From assembly GCA_019136655.1 (NCBI GenBank), contig JAGVTU010000018.1, positions 119,763 through 183,762 on the forward strand: 64,000 bases of DNA, in the 5' to 3' direction. Positions 50,674-59,460 of the stretch are shown piece by piece. Positions within the stretch are counted from its first letter, which is position 1; each line of letters opens with the position of its first letter. The notes below the pieces were generated by a model that did no database searches, had not been told where the DNA came from, and saw nothing but the letters and a program-made list of their open reading frames with translations. Position numbers and translations under genes: made by a program. This stretch comes from Bacteroidota bacterium. GTDB taxonomy: Bacteria; Bacteroidota; Bacteroidia; AKYH767-A; OLB10.

Positions 50674-51480
50674 CTACATTGGATAAGCCAGCAAAGGCAA
50701 CGATAAATTTCCAACCCTCGAAAGTGTAAGGCTCTTGTTAAACAGCGACTCCCAGAATCTTCTTCGCTTGGTGAACATGATTAACAAATCGGCATGATGT
50801 TTTTGTAAGAAATGATCAACCCCATGATTAAAATCTTTGAAACTGCTCACATACATTTTTGCTCCGGGATAGCTGAATCTTTTTCTGACACTTCCGGGTA
50901 AATCACTCAACTGGAATTCGGTTTGTGTAGCCATATCACTTTCTTTGTTCAAATGCAGGATATTAACTTCCGGATGTAATCCCTGAAAATAGTGCAAAGA
51001 ATCTTCCATCAGTTTGAGCGATTGTGAATGCATATCCGTAGCGATGACAAGTTTTTCTATTGGTTTATAGTCGTGATTGCACGGAATTGCCAGGACAGGA
51101 CAATTGACTTTTTGAATAATGTTGAGTGTGTTGGTGCCAAAAAATTTTCGATTTAGATTATTTGCGCCTTTTGTTCCCATGACTATTAGATTACACTTAT
51201 GACGCTTATGAAACTTGATGATTTCATTGATTCTTTCCCCCTCACAAACATTCAGCGTGACCGGAAAATTCTTTAATCGTTCGTCTTTGTCAACAATTTC
51301 AGTAAGGCGAGTTTTATAATCATTATGTCTGGTTGTTTTAGATTCAGAATCTTTACTTCTTACATATAGCAATTCCAGCTCAGCCTGAGTTGCTTCTGCA
51401 ATAGATTTTGCATATAAAAGCGTGTTTAAGGTGCACTCTGAAAAATCAACCGGCATCAGGATTTTATCCTGCTTTTTCAT
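50674..51480 (-). CDS. tandem universal stress protein
   Basis: A 268-residue cytosolic protein with two UspA domains (~1-145 and ~146-268). The first has MPVDFSECTLNTLLYAKSIA and the ATP-binding pattern VMGTKGANNLNRKFFGTNT (G-x2-G-x9-G-S/T type). The second starts VIATDMHSQSLKLMEDSLHYF and lacks the full nucleotide motif. Universal stress proteins respond to growth arrest, redox or envelope stress; the partner is unknown. It stands alone. The upstream gap (51481-51711) has no clear TAnnTTTG on its strand. Confidence 0.9.
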   Translation of the reverse strand: MKKQDKILMPVDFSECTLNTLLYAKSIAEATQAELELLYVRSKDSESKTTRHNDYKTRLTEIVDKDERLKNFPVTLNVCEGERINEIIKFHKRHKCNLIVMGTKGANNLNRKFFGTNTLNIIQKVNCPVLAIPCNHDYKPIEKLVIATDMHSQSLKLMEDSLHYFQGLHPEVNILHLNKESDMATQTEFQLSDLPGSVRKRFSYPGAKMYVSSFKDFNHGVDHFLQKHHADLLIMFTKRRRFWESLFNKSLTLSRVGNLSLPLLAYPM

Positions 51481-51662
51481 AGATGTTTAATTAGGTTCAA
51501 AACTGCAAATTTTCTTCCTGAATCAATTTTAATAAATTCAATTACACATATTCTCACCACTTCAAAACACATACGGCAAAAATGTCGCAGAATGTTTAAA
51601 CTTTATTGATAATTTGTCGGTTTTATTTTTGTTCTTCTGACTATTTGACGCTAAAATACAAA

Positions 51663-51670
51663 TAAATTTG
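51663..51670 (+). promoter_or_regulatory. -7 box TAAATTTG for clpB
   Basis: Plus-strand TAnnTTTG match 41 bases before the ATG at 51712, with TTTG at 51644-51647 (15-base spacer, shorter than ideal). No CIRCE-like inverted repeat is visible. Confidence 0.5.
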
Positions 51671-51711
51671 AATGGTCATATTTATGATAGATAAAATTCT
51701 AAAAGAAAATA

Positions 51712-54330
51712 ATGGACTTAGATAAATTAACAATTAAATCGCAGGAAACCCTTCAGCAGGCTCAATTTCTGGCAACTTCAGCAGGACAACAGTCTGTTGA
51801 AACAGGTCATATCCTAAGAGCACTTCTTGAAGTAGATCAGCATGTGGTGCCGTTTCTTCTGAAGAAATTAAATGTCAATATGAATGTGCTCAATGCAAAG
51901 CTCAAAACATTGACAGAAAATTACCCTAAGGTATCAGGTGGTCAGGTATATTTTTCGAATGATGCTAATGCCGCTTTGCAAAAAGCTTTTGGTTATCTGA
52001 AAACTTTCAAAGATGAGTTTGTTTCTATAGAACATATTCTTCTCGGATTGCTTGCCGGCAAAGACGAGACAGCACGATTGCTGAAAGAACAGGGTTGCAA
52101 TGAAAAGGATTTAAAGGAAGCGATTACTGAATTGCGTAAAGGTGAAAGAGTAACTTCAGCCAGTGCAGAAGATACTTACAACTCATTAAATAAGTATGCA
52201 CGAAATCTGAACGAACTTGCACGTAACGGTAAACTTGATCCGGTTATTGGTCGTGATGATGAGATAAGACGAGTGTTACAAATTCTTTCGCGCAGAACTA
52301 AAAATAATCCTATACTTATCGGTGAACCGGGTGTAGGAAAAACAGCTATTGCCGAAGGTCTTGCTCATCGTATCATCAATGGTGATGTCCCCGAAAATCT
52401 GAAGTCGAAAATTATTTATTCACTCGACATGGGAGCACTCATTGCAGGAGCAAAGTATAAAGGTGAATTTGAAGAACGACTGAAAAGTGTGGTGAAAGAA
52501 GTGATTGCCGGTGAAGGGGAGATAGTTTTGTTTATTGATGAAATACATACACTCGTAGGTGCAGGTGCCGGTGAAGGTGCCATGGATGCAGCAAATATTC
52601 TGAAACCTGCCTTGGCCCGTGGAGAGTTAAGAGCAATTGGTGCAACTACACTGAATGAATACCAAAAATTTATTGAGAAAGACAAGGCACTTGAAAGAAG
52701 ATTTCAGAAAGTAATGGTAGAAGAGCCGGATACTGAATCTGCAATCTCCATATTACGTGGTTTGAAAGAAAGATATGAAACACACCACAAGGTGCGTATT
52801 AAAGATGATGCCATCATTGCCGCTGTTGAATTGTCGCAACGATACATCAATGACCGTTATCTTCCTGACAAAGCCATTGACCTTATTGACGAAGCCTCTT
52901 CCAAGTTAAGGCTGGAAATGGATTCTGTTCCTGAAGAGCTGGATGAGCTGAACCGTAAAATTATGCAGCTTGAAATTGAGCGAGAAGCAATTAGACGCGA
53001 GAATGATGAGAAGAAAGTGAGTGAACTGACAGAAGAACTTGCTCAGCTTAACGAACAGAGAAATGAAGTGAAAGCTAAATGGCAGAGCGAAAAAGAAGTA
53101 GTTGAGAAAATTCAGGCAACGAAAGAACAAATAGAGAACCTTAAGCTCGAAGCTGATCAGGCAGAGCGCACAGGCGACTATGGAAGAGTTGCTGAAATAA
53201 GATATGGAAAAATAAAAGAAGCTGAACAAAAGTTGCAACAGCTCATGAATACATTGAATGAAATGCATGACAAAGGTGCAATGATGAAAGAAGAAGTGGA
53301 CAGCGAAGATATTGCAGAAGTAGTTTCGCGTTGGACAGGCATTCCTGTAAAACGTATGCTGCAAAGCGAACGTGAAAAACTCCTGCACCTCGAAGATGAA
53401 TTGCACAGACGTGTAGTTGGTCAGGACGATGCAATAGAAGCAGTGGCAGATGCTGTAAGACGCAGCCGTGCAGGATTGCAGGATATGCGCAAGCCGATTG
53501 GTTCCTTTATATTTCTCGGATCTACAGGTGTAGGTAAAACAGAACTTGCCAAGGCACTGGCTGCTTACTTATTCAATGACGAGAACAATATGACACGCAT
53601 TGACATGAGCGAGTATCAGGAAAAGCATACTGTTTCAAGATTGATTGGAGCGCCTCCGGGATATGTAGGTTATGATGAAGGCGGACAGCTTACAGAAGCA
53701 GTGCGCAGAAGACCTTATTCTGTTGTACTGTTAGATGAAATTGAAAAAGCACATCCTGATGTATTCAACATTTTGTTGCAGGTTCTTGATGACGGACGTT
53801 TAACCGATAACAAAGGCAGAACAGCAAACTTTAAAAATACCATCATCATTATGACTTCTAATATTGGTGCTCATTTGATTCAGGAAAAGTTTGAAAATAT
53901 CAATGATAAAAACCGTGATGCAGTAATTGCAAATACCAAAACAGAAGTTTATGACTTGTTGAAGAAAACCATTCGGCCTGAATTTCTGAACCGTATTGAC
54001 GAGGTTATCATGTTCAATCCGCTTACACGTGACCAGATTGAAGATATTGTACGCATACAGTTTAATCAGGCAAAAGATATGTTAGCTAAGAATGATATCC
54101 ATCTTACTATTACAGATAAGGCAATAGAGTGGTTGTCGGAATTAGGGTACGATCCTCAGTTTGGTGCAAGACCGTTGAAAAGAGTACTTCAGAAAAAAAT
54201 ATTCAATGAACTCTCTAAACAAATACTTGCCGGCACAGTGAATAAAGAAGATGTGATTTGTATTGATTTGGATAAGAACAAGCACTTTGTTTTCATCAAC
54301 GAAAAAGTTGAACATGAAGTAAAACAATAA
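51712..54330 (+). CDS. clpB: ATP-dependent disaggregase ClpB
   Basis: An 872-residue Hsp100 chaperone that with DnaK pulls proteins out of aggregates. Domains: N-terminal ClpN repeat (~1-145), AAA+ 1 with Walker [10 protein letters not shown] (~204), the coiled-coil middle domain (~400-530, Glu/Lys/Gln-rich, carrying the long M-helix), AAA+ 2 with GSTGVGKTE (~603), and the C-terminal D2-small domain. Pore loop sequences [11 protein letters not shown] and [13 protein letters not shown] are present. The M-domain separates it from ClpA/ClpC. It ends at a strong terminator. Confidence 0.98.
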   Translation: MDLDKLTIKSQETLQQAQFLATSAGQQSVETGHILRALLEVDQHVVPFLLKKLNVNMNVLNAKLKTLTENYPKVSGGQVYFSNDANAALQKAFGYLKTFKDEFVSIEHILLGLLAGKDETARLLKEQGCNEKDLKEAITELRKGERVTSASAEDTYNSLNKYARNLNELARNGKLDPVIGRDDEIRRVLQILSRRTKNNPILIGEPGVGKTAIAEGLAHRIINGDVPENLKSKIIYSLDMGALIAGAKYKGEFEERLKSVVKEVIAGEGEIVLFIDEIHTLVGAGAGEGAMDAANILKPALARGELRAIGATTLNEYQKFIEKDKALERRFQKVMVEEPDTESAISILRGLKERYETHHKVRIKDDAIIAAVELSQRYINDRYLPDKAIDLIDEASSKLRLEMDSVPEELDELNRKIMQLEIEREAIRRENDEKKVSELTEELAQLNEQRNEVKAKWQSEKEVVEKIQATKEQIENLKLEADQAERTGDYGRVAEIRYGKIKEAEQKLQQLMNTLNEMHDKGAMMKEEVDSEDIAEVVSRWTGIPVKRMLQSEREKLLHLEDELHRRVVGQDDAIEAVADAVRRSRAGLQDMRKPIGSFIFLGSTGVGKTELAKALAAYLFNDENNMTRIDMSEYQEKHTVSRLIGAPPGYVGYDEGGQLTEAVRRRPYSVVLLDEIEKAHPDVFNILLQVLDDGRLTDNKGRTANFKNTIIIMTSNIGAHLIQEKFENINDKNRDAVIANTKTEVYDLLKKTIRPEFLNRIDEVIMFNPLTRDQIEDIVRIQFNQAKDMLAKNDIHLTITDKAIEWLSELGYDPQFGARPLKRVLQKKIFNELSKQILAGTVNKEDVICIDLDKNKHFVFINEKVEHEVKQ

Positions 54331-54340
54331 ATCTGGTTAT

Positions 54341-54376
54341 AAAGAAAAAGGGCTGCAATGGCAGCCCTTTTTCTTT
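54341..54376. terminator. hairpin terminator after clpB
   Basis: A perfect 16-bp stem (54341-54356 with 54361-54376) with an AATG loop. The GC core GGGCTGC/GCAGCCC is flanked by A and T runs, so it can work in both directions between clpB and the convergent DivIC-like gene. Confidence 0.85.
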
Positions 54377-54387
54377 GTCATAAATTC

Positions 54388-54687
54388 TTATTCCTTGGTG
54401 AAAACAAAAATGTCTTCATCATCACGTTTCATCATATATTTCTCTCTTGCAAACTTTTCAAGATTAGCTGGTGACGACATTAACTCATTTAAGTCTTTTT
54501 TAGTTTTTTCAAGCTCTTCGGTATAAAATGTTTTGTCATTCTGCAATGACTTTAGCTGTTGCCTGAAACGATACTGTGCGTAAAAATCATTCTTGTCAAA
54601 AAAAGCTACCCATACCACAAAAACAATAATGCACACAGCATATTTGTTTTTAAGCCAAACAGGCACTTTGTCCCAATATTTTTTCAT
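54388..54687 (-). CDS. septum formation initiator family protein (DivIC/FtsB-like)
   Basis: 99 residues from the ATG at 54687 (the frame opens at 54720 with 11 non-conserved residues). One membrane helix (~15-33) is followed by a coiled coil (~40-75, RFRQQLKSLQNDKTFYTEELEKTKKDL, given in part). Then comes the typical end PANLEKFAREKYMMKRDDEDIFVF. FtsB/DivIC proteins assemble with FtsL and FtsQ at the division septum. It is transcribed toward clpB and lies 89 bases downstream of tgt on the same strand. Confidence 0.9.
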   Translation of the reverse strand: MKKYWDKVPVWLKNKYAVCIIVFVVWVAFFDKNDFYAQYRFRQQLKSLQNDKTFYTEELEKTKKDLNELMSSPANLEKFAREKYMMKRDDEDIFVFTKE

Positions 54688-54775
54688 GTTATAAAAATAG
54701 AGCGTTGCATTCTGCTGCATTTATGATGTTTAGTGGTTTTATGAATAGGATAATGTGGAAAACCCGAAAGATGAA

Positions 54776-55906
54776 TTATAACCTAACCATAAGTTTCTTA
54801 ACCATTTGTGATTTCCAATCACTAAACGTTCCTTCCATAATTTTCGTACGTGCTTCACCCACCAGCCACAGATAAAATGACAGGTTATGCAAAGTGGCAA
54901 TTTGTGCGGCAAGCATTTCTTTACTTATAAATAAATGGCGCAGATAGGCTTTTGAATAATCTGCATCCACAAAACAAATTCCGTTTGGGTCTATAGGAGA
55001 GAAGTCTTCTTTCCATTTTTCGTTGCGCATATTCAAAATTCCTTCGGAGGTAAACAACATTCCATTGCGTGCATTTCGTGTTGGCATCACACAGTCAAAC
55101 ATGTCAATGCCCAGTGCAATGCATTCCAACAGATTTGCAGGTGTGCCCACACCCATTAGATATCGTGGTTTGTCAACAGGCAGAATATTGGTTACTGCAT
55201 CTGTAATTTCATACATTATCTCTGCAGGTTCGCCTACCGACAATCCACCAATAGCATTGCCTTCAGCCCCTGCAGCTGCAATATATTCAGCACTTTGTAT
55301 GCGCAAATCTTTATATACCGAACCTTGTACAATAGGAAACAGTGTTTGTTCAAAACCATATTTGGCAGGAGATTTTTTCAAATGTTCAATACAGCGGTTG
55401 AGCCACCGATGAGTCATCTCCATAGATTTTTTTGCAGCTTTAAATTCACAAGGGTAGGGAGTACATTCATCAAAAGCCATAATAATGTCGGCACCTATGC
55501 TGCGCTGAATGTCCATACTTATTTCAGGAGAAATAAAATGTCGGCTGCCATCAATATGCGACTGAAATTTTACACCTTCTTCAGTAAGTTTTCTTACATC
55601 CGTCAGTGAATATACCTGATAACCTCCGCTGTCGGTAAGAATGGGTCTGTCCCAACTCATAAACTTATGAAGTCCACCTGCTTTTTCGAGTACAGAAGTT
55701 CCAGGTCTCAGATTCAGGTGATAGGTGTTTCCCAAAATTATTTGAGCATTGACATCATTTTTCAAATCACGCTGATTGATGCTTTTTACAGTTCCTGCTG
55801 TTCCAACAGGCATGAATATGGGTGTTTTTATCAGGCCATGCGGTGTTGTAATTTCCCCTGCCCGGGCTTTCGTGTTTTTATCTGAATTATTTATTTTAAA
55901 CTGCAT
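54776..55906 (-). CDS. tgt: tRNA-guanine transglycosylase (queuine tRNA-ribosyltransferase)
   Basis: A 376-residue TIM-barrel enzyme that exchanges G34 of tRNA-Asn/Asp/His/Tyr for a 7-deazaguanine (preQ1 or queuine) on the queuosine path. Asp92 in TDSGGYQVYSL is catalytic; the nucleophile lies in GIDMFDCVMPTRNARNG; substrate recognition GGLSVGE is present. The zinc-binding C-x-C-x2-C...H site near the C-terminus is incomplete: G309, C311, D314, H340. See the finding on this. Divergent from a GT2 gene. Confidence 0.95.
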   Translation of the reverse strand: MQFKINNSDKNTKARAGEITTPHGLIKTPIFMPVGTAGTVKSINQRDLKNDVNAQIILGNTYHLNLRPGTSVLEKAGGLHKFMSWDRPILTDSGGYQVYSLTDVRKLTEEGVKFQSHIDGSRHFISPEISMDIQRSIGADIIMAFDECTPYPCEFKAAKKSMEMTHRWLNRCIEHLKKSPAKYGFEQTLFPIVQGSVYKDLRIQSAEYIAAAGAEGNAIGGLSVGEPAEIMYEITDAVTNILPVDKPRYLMGVGTPANLLECIALGIDMFDCVMPTRNARNGMLFTSEGILNMRNEKWKEDFSPIDPNGICFVDADYSKAYLRHLFISKEMLAAQIATLHNLSFYLWLVGEARTKIMEGTFSDWKSQMVKKLMVRL

Positions 55907-55951
55907 TACCTGAATTAAAAATTTTTAGGAATCGAATGTTGATATTTTTTG

Positions 55952-55959
55952 CAAAGATA
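55952..55959 (-). promoter_or_regulatory. -7 box TATCTTTG for tgt
   Basis: Minus-strand TAnnTTTG match ending 45 bases before the ATG at 55906. Confidence 0.5.
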
Positions 55960-55985
55960 GAAATAGGTGTTGCATAAGTCCTTCA

Positions 55986-55993
55986 TACATTTG
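55986..55993 (+). promoter_or_regulatory. -7 box TACATTTG for the GT2/sigma factor operon
   Basis: Plus-strand TAnnTTTG match 23 bases before the GTG at 56017. It is divergent from the tgt box with 26 bases between. Confidence 0.5.
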
Positions 55994-56016
55994 CCGGCTG
56001 TTGTCAGAAAATTTTT

Positions 56017-57156
56017 GTGGACCGGATATTCAATTATATTACTGCTGAAAATATCTGCTGGGCAATTCTTGCGCTTTTTGCATTGGCATGGGTTATACAG
56101 CTTGCTTATTATCTTTTTGTGTTTTCGAGATTGTCGTTTCACAATCCTGTTAAGTTCGATGCTGCCGAACCTCCTGTATCGGTAATTATTTGTGCGCGTA
56201 ACGAACTGAAAAATCTCAAAGCCAATCTGATTTCTATCTTGGAACAGGATTATAAAGTTTTTCAGGTAATAGTAGTGAATGACTGTTCATGGGATGAGTC
56301 AGAAAAATATATGGAGGAGCTGACGGAAAAATATCCGCATCTTAAAATTGTTTCCATCAAAGAACAGGAGAGGTATCAGCATGGTAAAAAATTTGCTCTT
56401 ACCATTGGAATAAAATCTGCGCAATACGAGCATTTGTTGCTCACAGATGCTGACTGTTATCCTGCGAGCAATCAATGGATAAGACTGATGATGAGTAAGT
56501 ACAGCCACGACACTAAAATTGTTATCGGTTATGGCGCTTATATCAGGCAAAATTCTTTTATCAACAGATGGGTGCGCTTTGATACGGCTTTTAATGCCTT
56601 GCAGTATTTATCATACGCTTTGGGCAAAAATACCTACATGGGTGTAGGACGCAATTTATCTTACCTGCGCTCGTTATTTTTTGCTAACAAAGGTTTTGCA
56701 AGCCATCAGCATATCATGTCAGGCGATGACGATTTGTTTGTGAACGAAACTGCCAGTGCGTCCAACACAGCCGTGCAACTTCATCCCGATTCATTTACCT
56801 ATTCACAACCCAAAACATCATTTGCTGATTGGTTCAGACAGAAAAAACGTCATGTAAGCGCATCAGTATTATACCGTTTCAGACATAAACTTAGTTTGGG
56901 TATTTTTATATTTAGCACCATACTGTTTTACCCTGCGCTTGTCGTTTTGTTAATAAGTAAGTTTAAAATTGTATGGGTTGCATCTGCCTTTGGACTACGT
57001 TTGATTATTCAAATGGCTATATTTGGCTCATGCTTAAAGAAACTGAAGGAAACCGATCTGATACCGTTGATTCCAGTTTACGATATTTTTATAGCTTTTA
57101 TTTATCCGTTAATCGCATTGTCAAATCTTTTCGTTAAAAACAAAACATGGAAGTAA
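56017..57156 (+). CDS. family 2 glycosyltransferase, membrane-bound
   Basis: 379 residues, started by GTG. An N-terminal membrane helix (~11-30) precedes a GT2 domain: VSVIICARNELKNLKANL, VVNDCSWDES (nucleotide-binding Asp) and the DxD-type LLTDADCYPAS. SGDDDLFVNETA and the QxxRW-like WFRQKKRHVSAS follow, as in processive synthases. C-terminal hydrophobic segments (~295-370) anchor it. It may build a surface polysaccharide or glycolipid; the product is unknown. Its 3' end overlaps the sigma factor frame by 10 bases if the upstream ATG is used. Confidence 0.88.
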   Translation: MDRIFNYITAENICWAILALFALAWVIQLAYYLFVFSRLSFHNPVKFDAAEPPVSVIICARNELKNLKANLISILEQDYKVFQVIVVNDCSWDESEKYMEELTEKYPHLKIVSIKEQERYQHGKKFALTIGIKSAQYEHLLLTDADCYPASNQWIRLMMSKYSHDTKIVIGYGAYIRQNSFINRWVRFDTAFNALQYLSYALGKNTYMGVGRNLSYLRSLFFANKGFASHQHIMSGDDDLFVNETASASNTAVQLHPDSFTYSQPKTSFADWFRQKKRHVSASVLYRFRHKLSLGIFIFSTILFYPALVVLLISKFKIVWVASAFGLRLIIQMAIFGSCLKKLKETDLIPLIPVYDIFIAFIYPLIALSNLFVKNKTWK

Positions 57157-57173
57157 AGAGTGCTAAAAAAAAT

Positions 57174-57800
57174 ATGTCAAAAACCGAAACCTCTGCAATG
57201 AATCCGAATCTGAGTGATAAAGCTGTAAAAGACTACTATCTGGTAAGAGAAGCTATTGACAAAGGCAATCAGAAAGCCTATGCAGAGCTGATGGCGCGTT
57301 ACAAGGATTCTATTTATTTTATGTTGCTCAAAATGGTCAATAACCGCGATGATGCCGATGATTTGACTATCGAAGCTTTCGGAAAAGCATTTAAAAATAT
57401 TCATCAATATACTCCTGATTACGCATTCAGTACATGGCTGTTTAAAATTGCAACCAACAACTGTATTGATTACATCCGTAAGAAAAGAAAAAACACTTTG
57501 AGCATTGATAAAGGGTTTGAAAACGAAAACGGAGAAGATATTGCTCTTGAAGTGAAGTCAGATGGCATTGATCCGGAAGAGCGAATGATGAAAAAACAAA
57601 AAATGGAAACCATGCGCGAGGTGGTAGATAAGCTGAAACCTCGTTATAAAACACTGGTAGAATTACGCTATTTCCGCGAACTGAGCTATGAAGAAATTGC
57701 TGAGGAAATGTCGTTGCCTCTTGGTACTGTAAAAGCCCAGTTGTTTCGTGCCCGTGAGTTTCTGTATCAGATTATGAAAAGCTCGGAACATCGTCCTTGA
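57174..57800 (+). CDS. sigma-70 family RNA polymerase sigma factor (ECF-like)
   Basis: 208 residues from the ATG at 57174; an alternative ATG at 57147 overlaps the GT2 gene. Region 2 (~35-105) includes YKDSIYFMLLKMVNNRDDADDLTIEAFGKAF and DYAFSTWLFKIATNNCIDYIRKKRK, given in part. Region 4 (~150-205) includes LVELRYFRELSYEEIAEEMSL and LGTVKAQLFRARE. No region 1.1/1.2 or anti-sigma gene is seen. Transcription is likely with the GT2 and rsmG genes, since rsmG starts 7 bases after it. Conserved in many Bacteroidota as a constitutive-looking ECF; its regulon is unknown. Confidence 0.9.
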   Translation: MSKTETSAMNPNLSDKAVKDYYLVREAIDKGNQKAYAELMARYKDSIYFMLLKMVNNRDDADDLTIEAFGKAFKNIHQYTPDYAFSTWLFKIATNNCIDYIRKKRKNTLSIDKGFENENGEDIALEVKSDGIDPEERMMKKQKMETMREVVDKLKPRYKTLVELRYFRELSYEEIAEEMSLPLGTVKAQLFRAREFLYQIMKSSEHRP

Positions 57801-57807
57801 TTGAGGC

Positions 57808-58446
57808 ATGAAAGATTCCATTGCTGTTATCCAACATTATTTTCCTGAAATTTCTGCAAAACAGACTGAGCAATTCACACAGTTTGTTGAGTTGTTTTGC
57901 GCATGGAATGAGAAGATAAATCTCGTTTCGCGAAAGGACATCGAAAATTTTTATGTCAGTCATTTATTACATTCACTTTCAATAGCCAGGTTTATCACCT
58001 TTCCTGCAAATTGCAAAGTCATGGATATTGGAACAGGAGGTGGTTTGCCGGGCTTGCCATTAGCTGTCTTTTTCCCGGAAGTGGATTTTTATCTGGTTGA
58101 TTCAATCCGCAAGAAAACCGAAGCAGTGAAACAAATGGCTTTGGATTTAGGTCTGCAGAATGTGGCTGTGCTTAACCAAAGGGCAGAAAAAATTGAACTG
58201 ATGGTTGATTTTGTGGTTTCAAGAGCCACTGCACCTCTAGCCGATTTGGTAAAATGGAGCAGCGGAAAAATAAACATAAAGAGCAATGCAGCCATGCCAA
58301 ACGGTATCATTTGCCTTAAAGGAGGAGATTTAACAGAAGAACTTAAACCATTTAAAAACAAGGTGTTTGAAGAGTCTGTTCGTGCTTTTATAGACCATGA
58401 AGCCTTTAATGAAAAAAAAATAGTTTATCTGCCGTTTGGTAAGTAA
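57808..58446 (+). CDS. rsmG: 16S rRNA (guanine527-N7)-methyltransferase
   Basis: A 212-residue SAM methyltransferase (GidB/RsmG) that methylates G527 of 16S rRNA. Its SAM motif is MDIGTGGGLPGLPLAVFFPEV (~72-91, given in part), followed by LVDSIRKKTEAVKQMALDLGL. FVVSRATAPLADLVKW is the family-typical segment. It is just 7 bases after the sigma factor and 55 bases before rpmH. rsmG commonly lies near the replication origin in many bacteria. Confidence 0.95.
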   Translation: MKDSIAVIQHYFPEISAKQTEQFTQFVELFCAWNEKINLVSRKDIENFYVSHLLHSLSIARFITFPANCKVMDIGTGGGLPGLPLAVFFPEVDFYLVDSIRKKTEAVKQMALDLGLQNVAVLNQRAEKIELMVDFVVSRATAPLADLVKWSSGKINIKSNAAMPNGIICLKGGDLTEELKPFKNKVFEESVRAFIDHEAFNEKKIVYLPFGK

Positions 58447-58454
58447 AATAGTTC

Positions 58455-58462
58455 TATATTTG
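58455..58462 (+). promoter_or_regulatory. -7 box TATATTTG for rpmH
   Basis: Plus-strand TAnnTTTG match 39 bases before the ATG at 58502, in the 55-base gap after rsmG. It gives a ~33-base leader. Confidence 0.55.
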
Positions 58463-58501
58463 CCGCCTCTAAAAGTGAGAGCTATTTAAAAAAGAAGAAT
58501 T

Positions 58502-58663
58502 ATGGTAAGGACATATCAACCGTCAAAACGCAAAAGAAAAAACAAACATGGTTTCCGTGAACGTATGGCTACTGCCAATGGCCGCAGAGTATTGGCTGCT
58601 CGCAGACGTAAGGGACGTAAGAAATTAACCGTATCTGACGAAAGAAGAACCAAAGGGAATTAA
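58502..58663 (+). CDS. rpmH: 50S ribosomal protein L34
   Basis: A 53-residue, very basic protein. The pattern [19 protein letters not shown] and [21 protein letters not shown] is the L34 signature. L34 is a small protein of the large ribosomal subunit. The usual rnpA/dnaA neighbours are absent; it follows rsmG. AAAAAAGAAGAATT just upstream of the ATG is A-rich, as usual for Bacteroidota genes, without a strong Shine-Dalgarno. Confidence 0.98.
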   Translation: MVRTYQPSKRKRKNKHGFRERMATANGRRVLAARRRKGRKKLTVSDERRTKGN

Positions 58664-58684
58664 TATCTCTATATAGAAAAACGT

Positions 58685-58715
58685 AAAAAGCTGTCCGTAA
58701 TCGGGCAGCTTTTTT
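58685..58715 (+). terminator. hairpin terminator after rpmH
   Basis: Stem AAAAAGCTGTCC with GGGCAGCTTTTT (one G-U) and a GTAATC loop, then T-run. The stem sequence is nearly the same as that at 45831-45860. Confidence 0.85.
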
Positions 58716-58740
58716 AATTTAGCGCCATTAACAATTACAC

Positions 58741-59304
58741 ATGTCAACCATTTTCAAAAAAATACTTCCGCTTACTCTGCCCGGTTTAATTGTTCTGAGT
58801 ATGTTCTCATGCCAGAAGGATTACAACGATCCGGGTACAACCGGGCCTCAATACTACGGTAGCCGTTCGGGAGTGGAGGTGAGGTCAATCGTTTTGGCGC
58901 AAATGCCGCACACAGATCCTGGAGGGCAACCATGGGATGTGGCTGATACCATTGACACCTTAGGACTTCCTGATGTTTTCTATCGTATGTCTGATTTAGA
59001 TTCTGCCGACTATCCGGTTTTTGCGCAACCATTCCATTTCGAAAACCTCAATGCCGACAGTTTACCGGTTCCATATTTTCTAACAACTCCTTATAAATTA
59101 CGTGCTTTTGGAAGCAATCTGAAGTTTGATATTTACGATTTCGAAAAAAGTAATGACAGCTCATACGTTGACTCTACTCTGATGAAATCTTTTATCGTAA
59201 CCATTGCTCCGGGCGACTCGCTGGTGGAGAATCCTTACCCTGACAGTTTGTTGCTGAATGAGGATGGATATGCCGTGTTTTTGTTTTTTAACTGGTTGAA
59301 ATAA
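58741..59304 (+). CDS. lipoprotein of unknown function
   Basis: A 187-residue lipoprotein: MSTIFKKILPLTLPGLIVLSMFSC, then QKDYNDPG. The mature part is acidic with many Asp-Ser pairs (DSADYPVF, NADSLPVPYF, DSSYVDSTL). Beta-rich strands near the C-terminus suggest a small globular surface domain. I recognise no family. Starts right after the rpmH terminator; it could be monocistronic. DS/DT-containing segments fit the D-S/T-hydrophobic O-glycosylation motif described for Bacteroidota, but that is inference. Confidence 0.7.
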   Translation: MSTIFKKILPLTLPGLIVLSMFSCQKDYNDPGTTGPQYYGSRSGVEVRSIVLAQMPHTDPGGQPWDVADTIDTLGLPDVFYRMSDLDSADYPVFAQPFHFENLNADSLPVPYFLTTPYKLRAFGSNLKFDIYDFEKSNDSSYVDSTLMKSFIVTIAPGDSLVENPYPDSLLLNEDGYAVFLFFNWLK

Positions 59305-59376
59305 TCAGAGAAAACGTTGCTCTCCATTTCTTGCAGATTGTTTTATCAACCTGAAATTTAAAGGTTATATTTTTTG

Positions 59377-59388
59377 GTTCTATAGAAC
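59377..59388. promoter_or_regulatory. perfect 12-bp palindrome upstream of the ABC permease gene
   Basis: GTTCTATAGAAC is perfectly self-complementary, 61 bases upstream of the -7 box at 59449. It could be an operator for a dimeric regulator or just chance. There is nothing else notable in 59305-59448. Confidence 0.3.
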
Positions 59389-59448
59389 GGCCTGATACTT
59401 TAACACATTAACAACATTACCAGTAGTTCAATTTAAGGGTAAGAATAT

Positions 59449-59456
59449 TATTTTCG
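59449..59456 (+). promoter_or_regulatory. -7-like box TATTTTCG for the permease gene, leaderless layout
   Basis: A variant (TTCG instead of TTTG) of the -7 box with only four bases before the ATG at 59461. Similar TTCG variants occur at 3180, 5742 and 38683. Confidence 0.35.
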
Positions 59457-59460
59457 CACA

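Noticed and set aside
52906..53406. 166-codon antisense frame inside clpB
   Set aside because: It is opposite the repetitive Glu/Lys/Gln coiled-coil M-domain, giving Phe/Leu/Cys-rich nonsense typical of such shadows.
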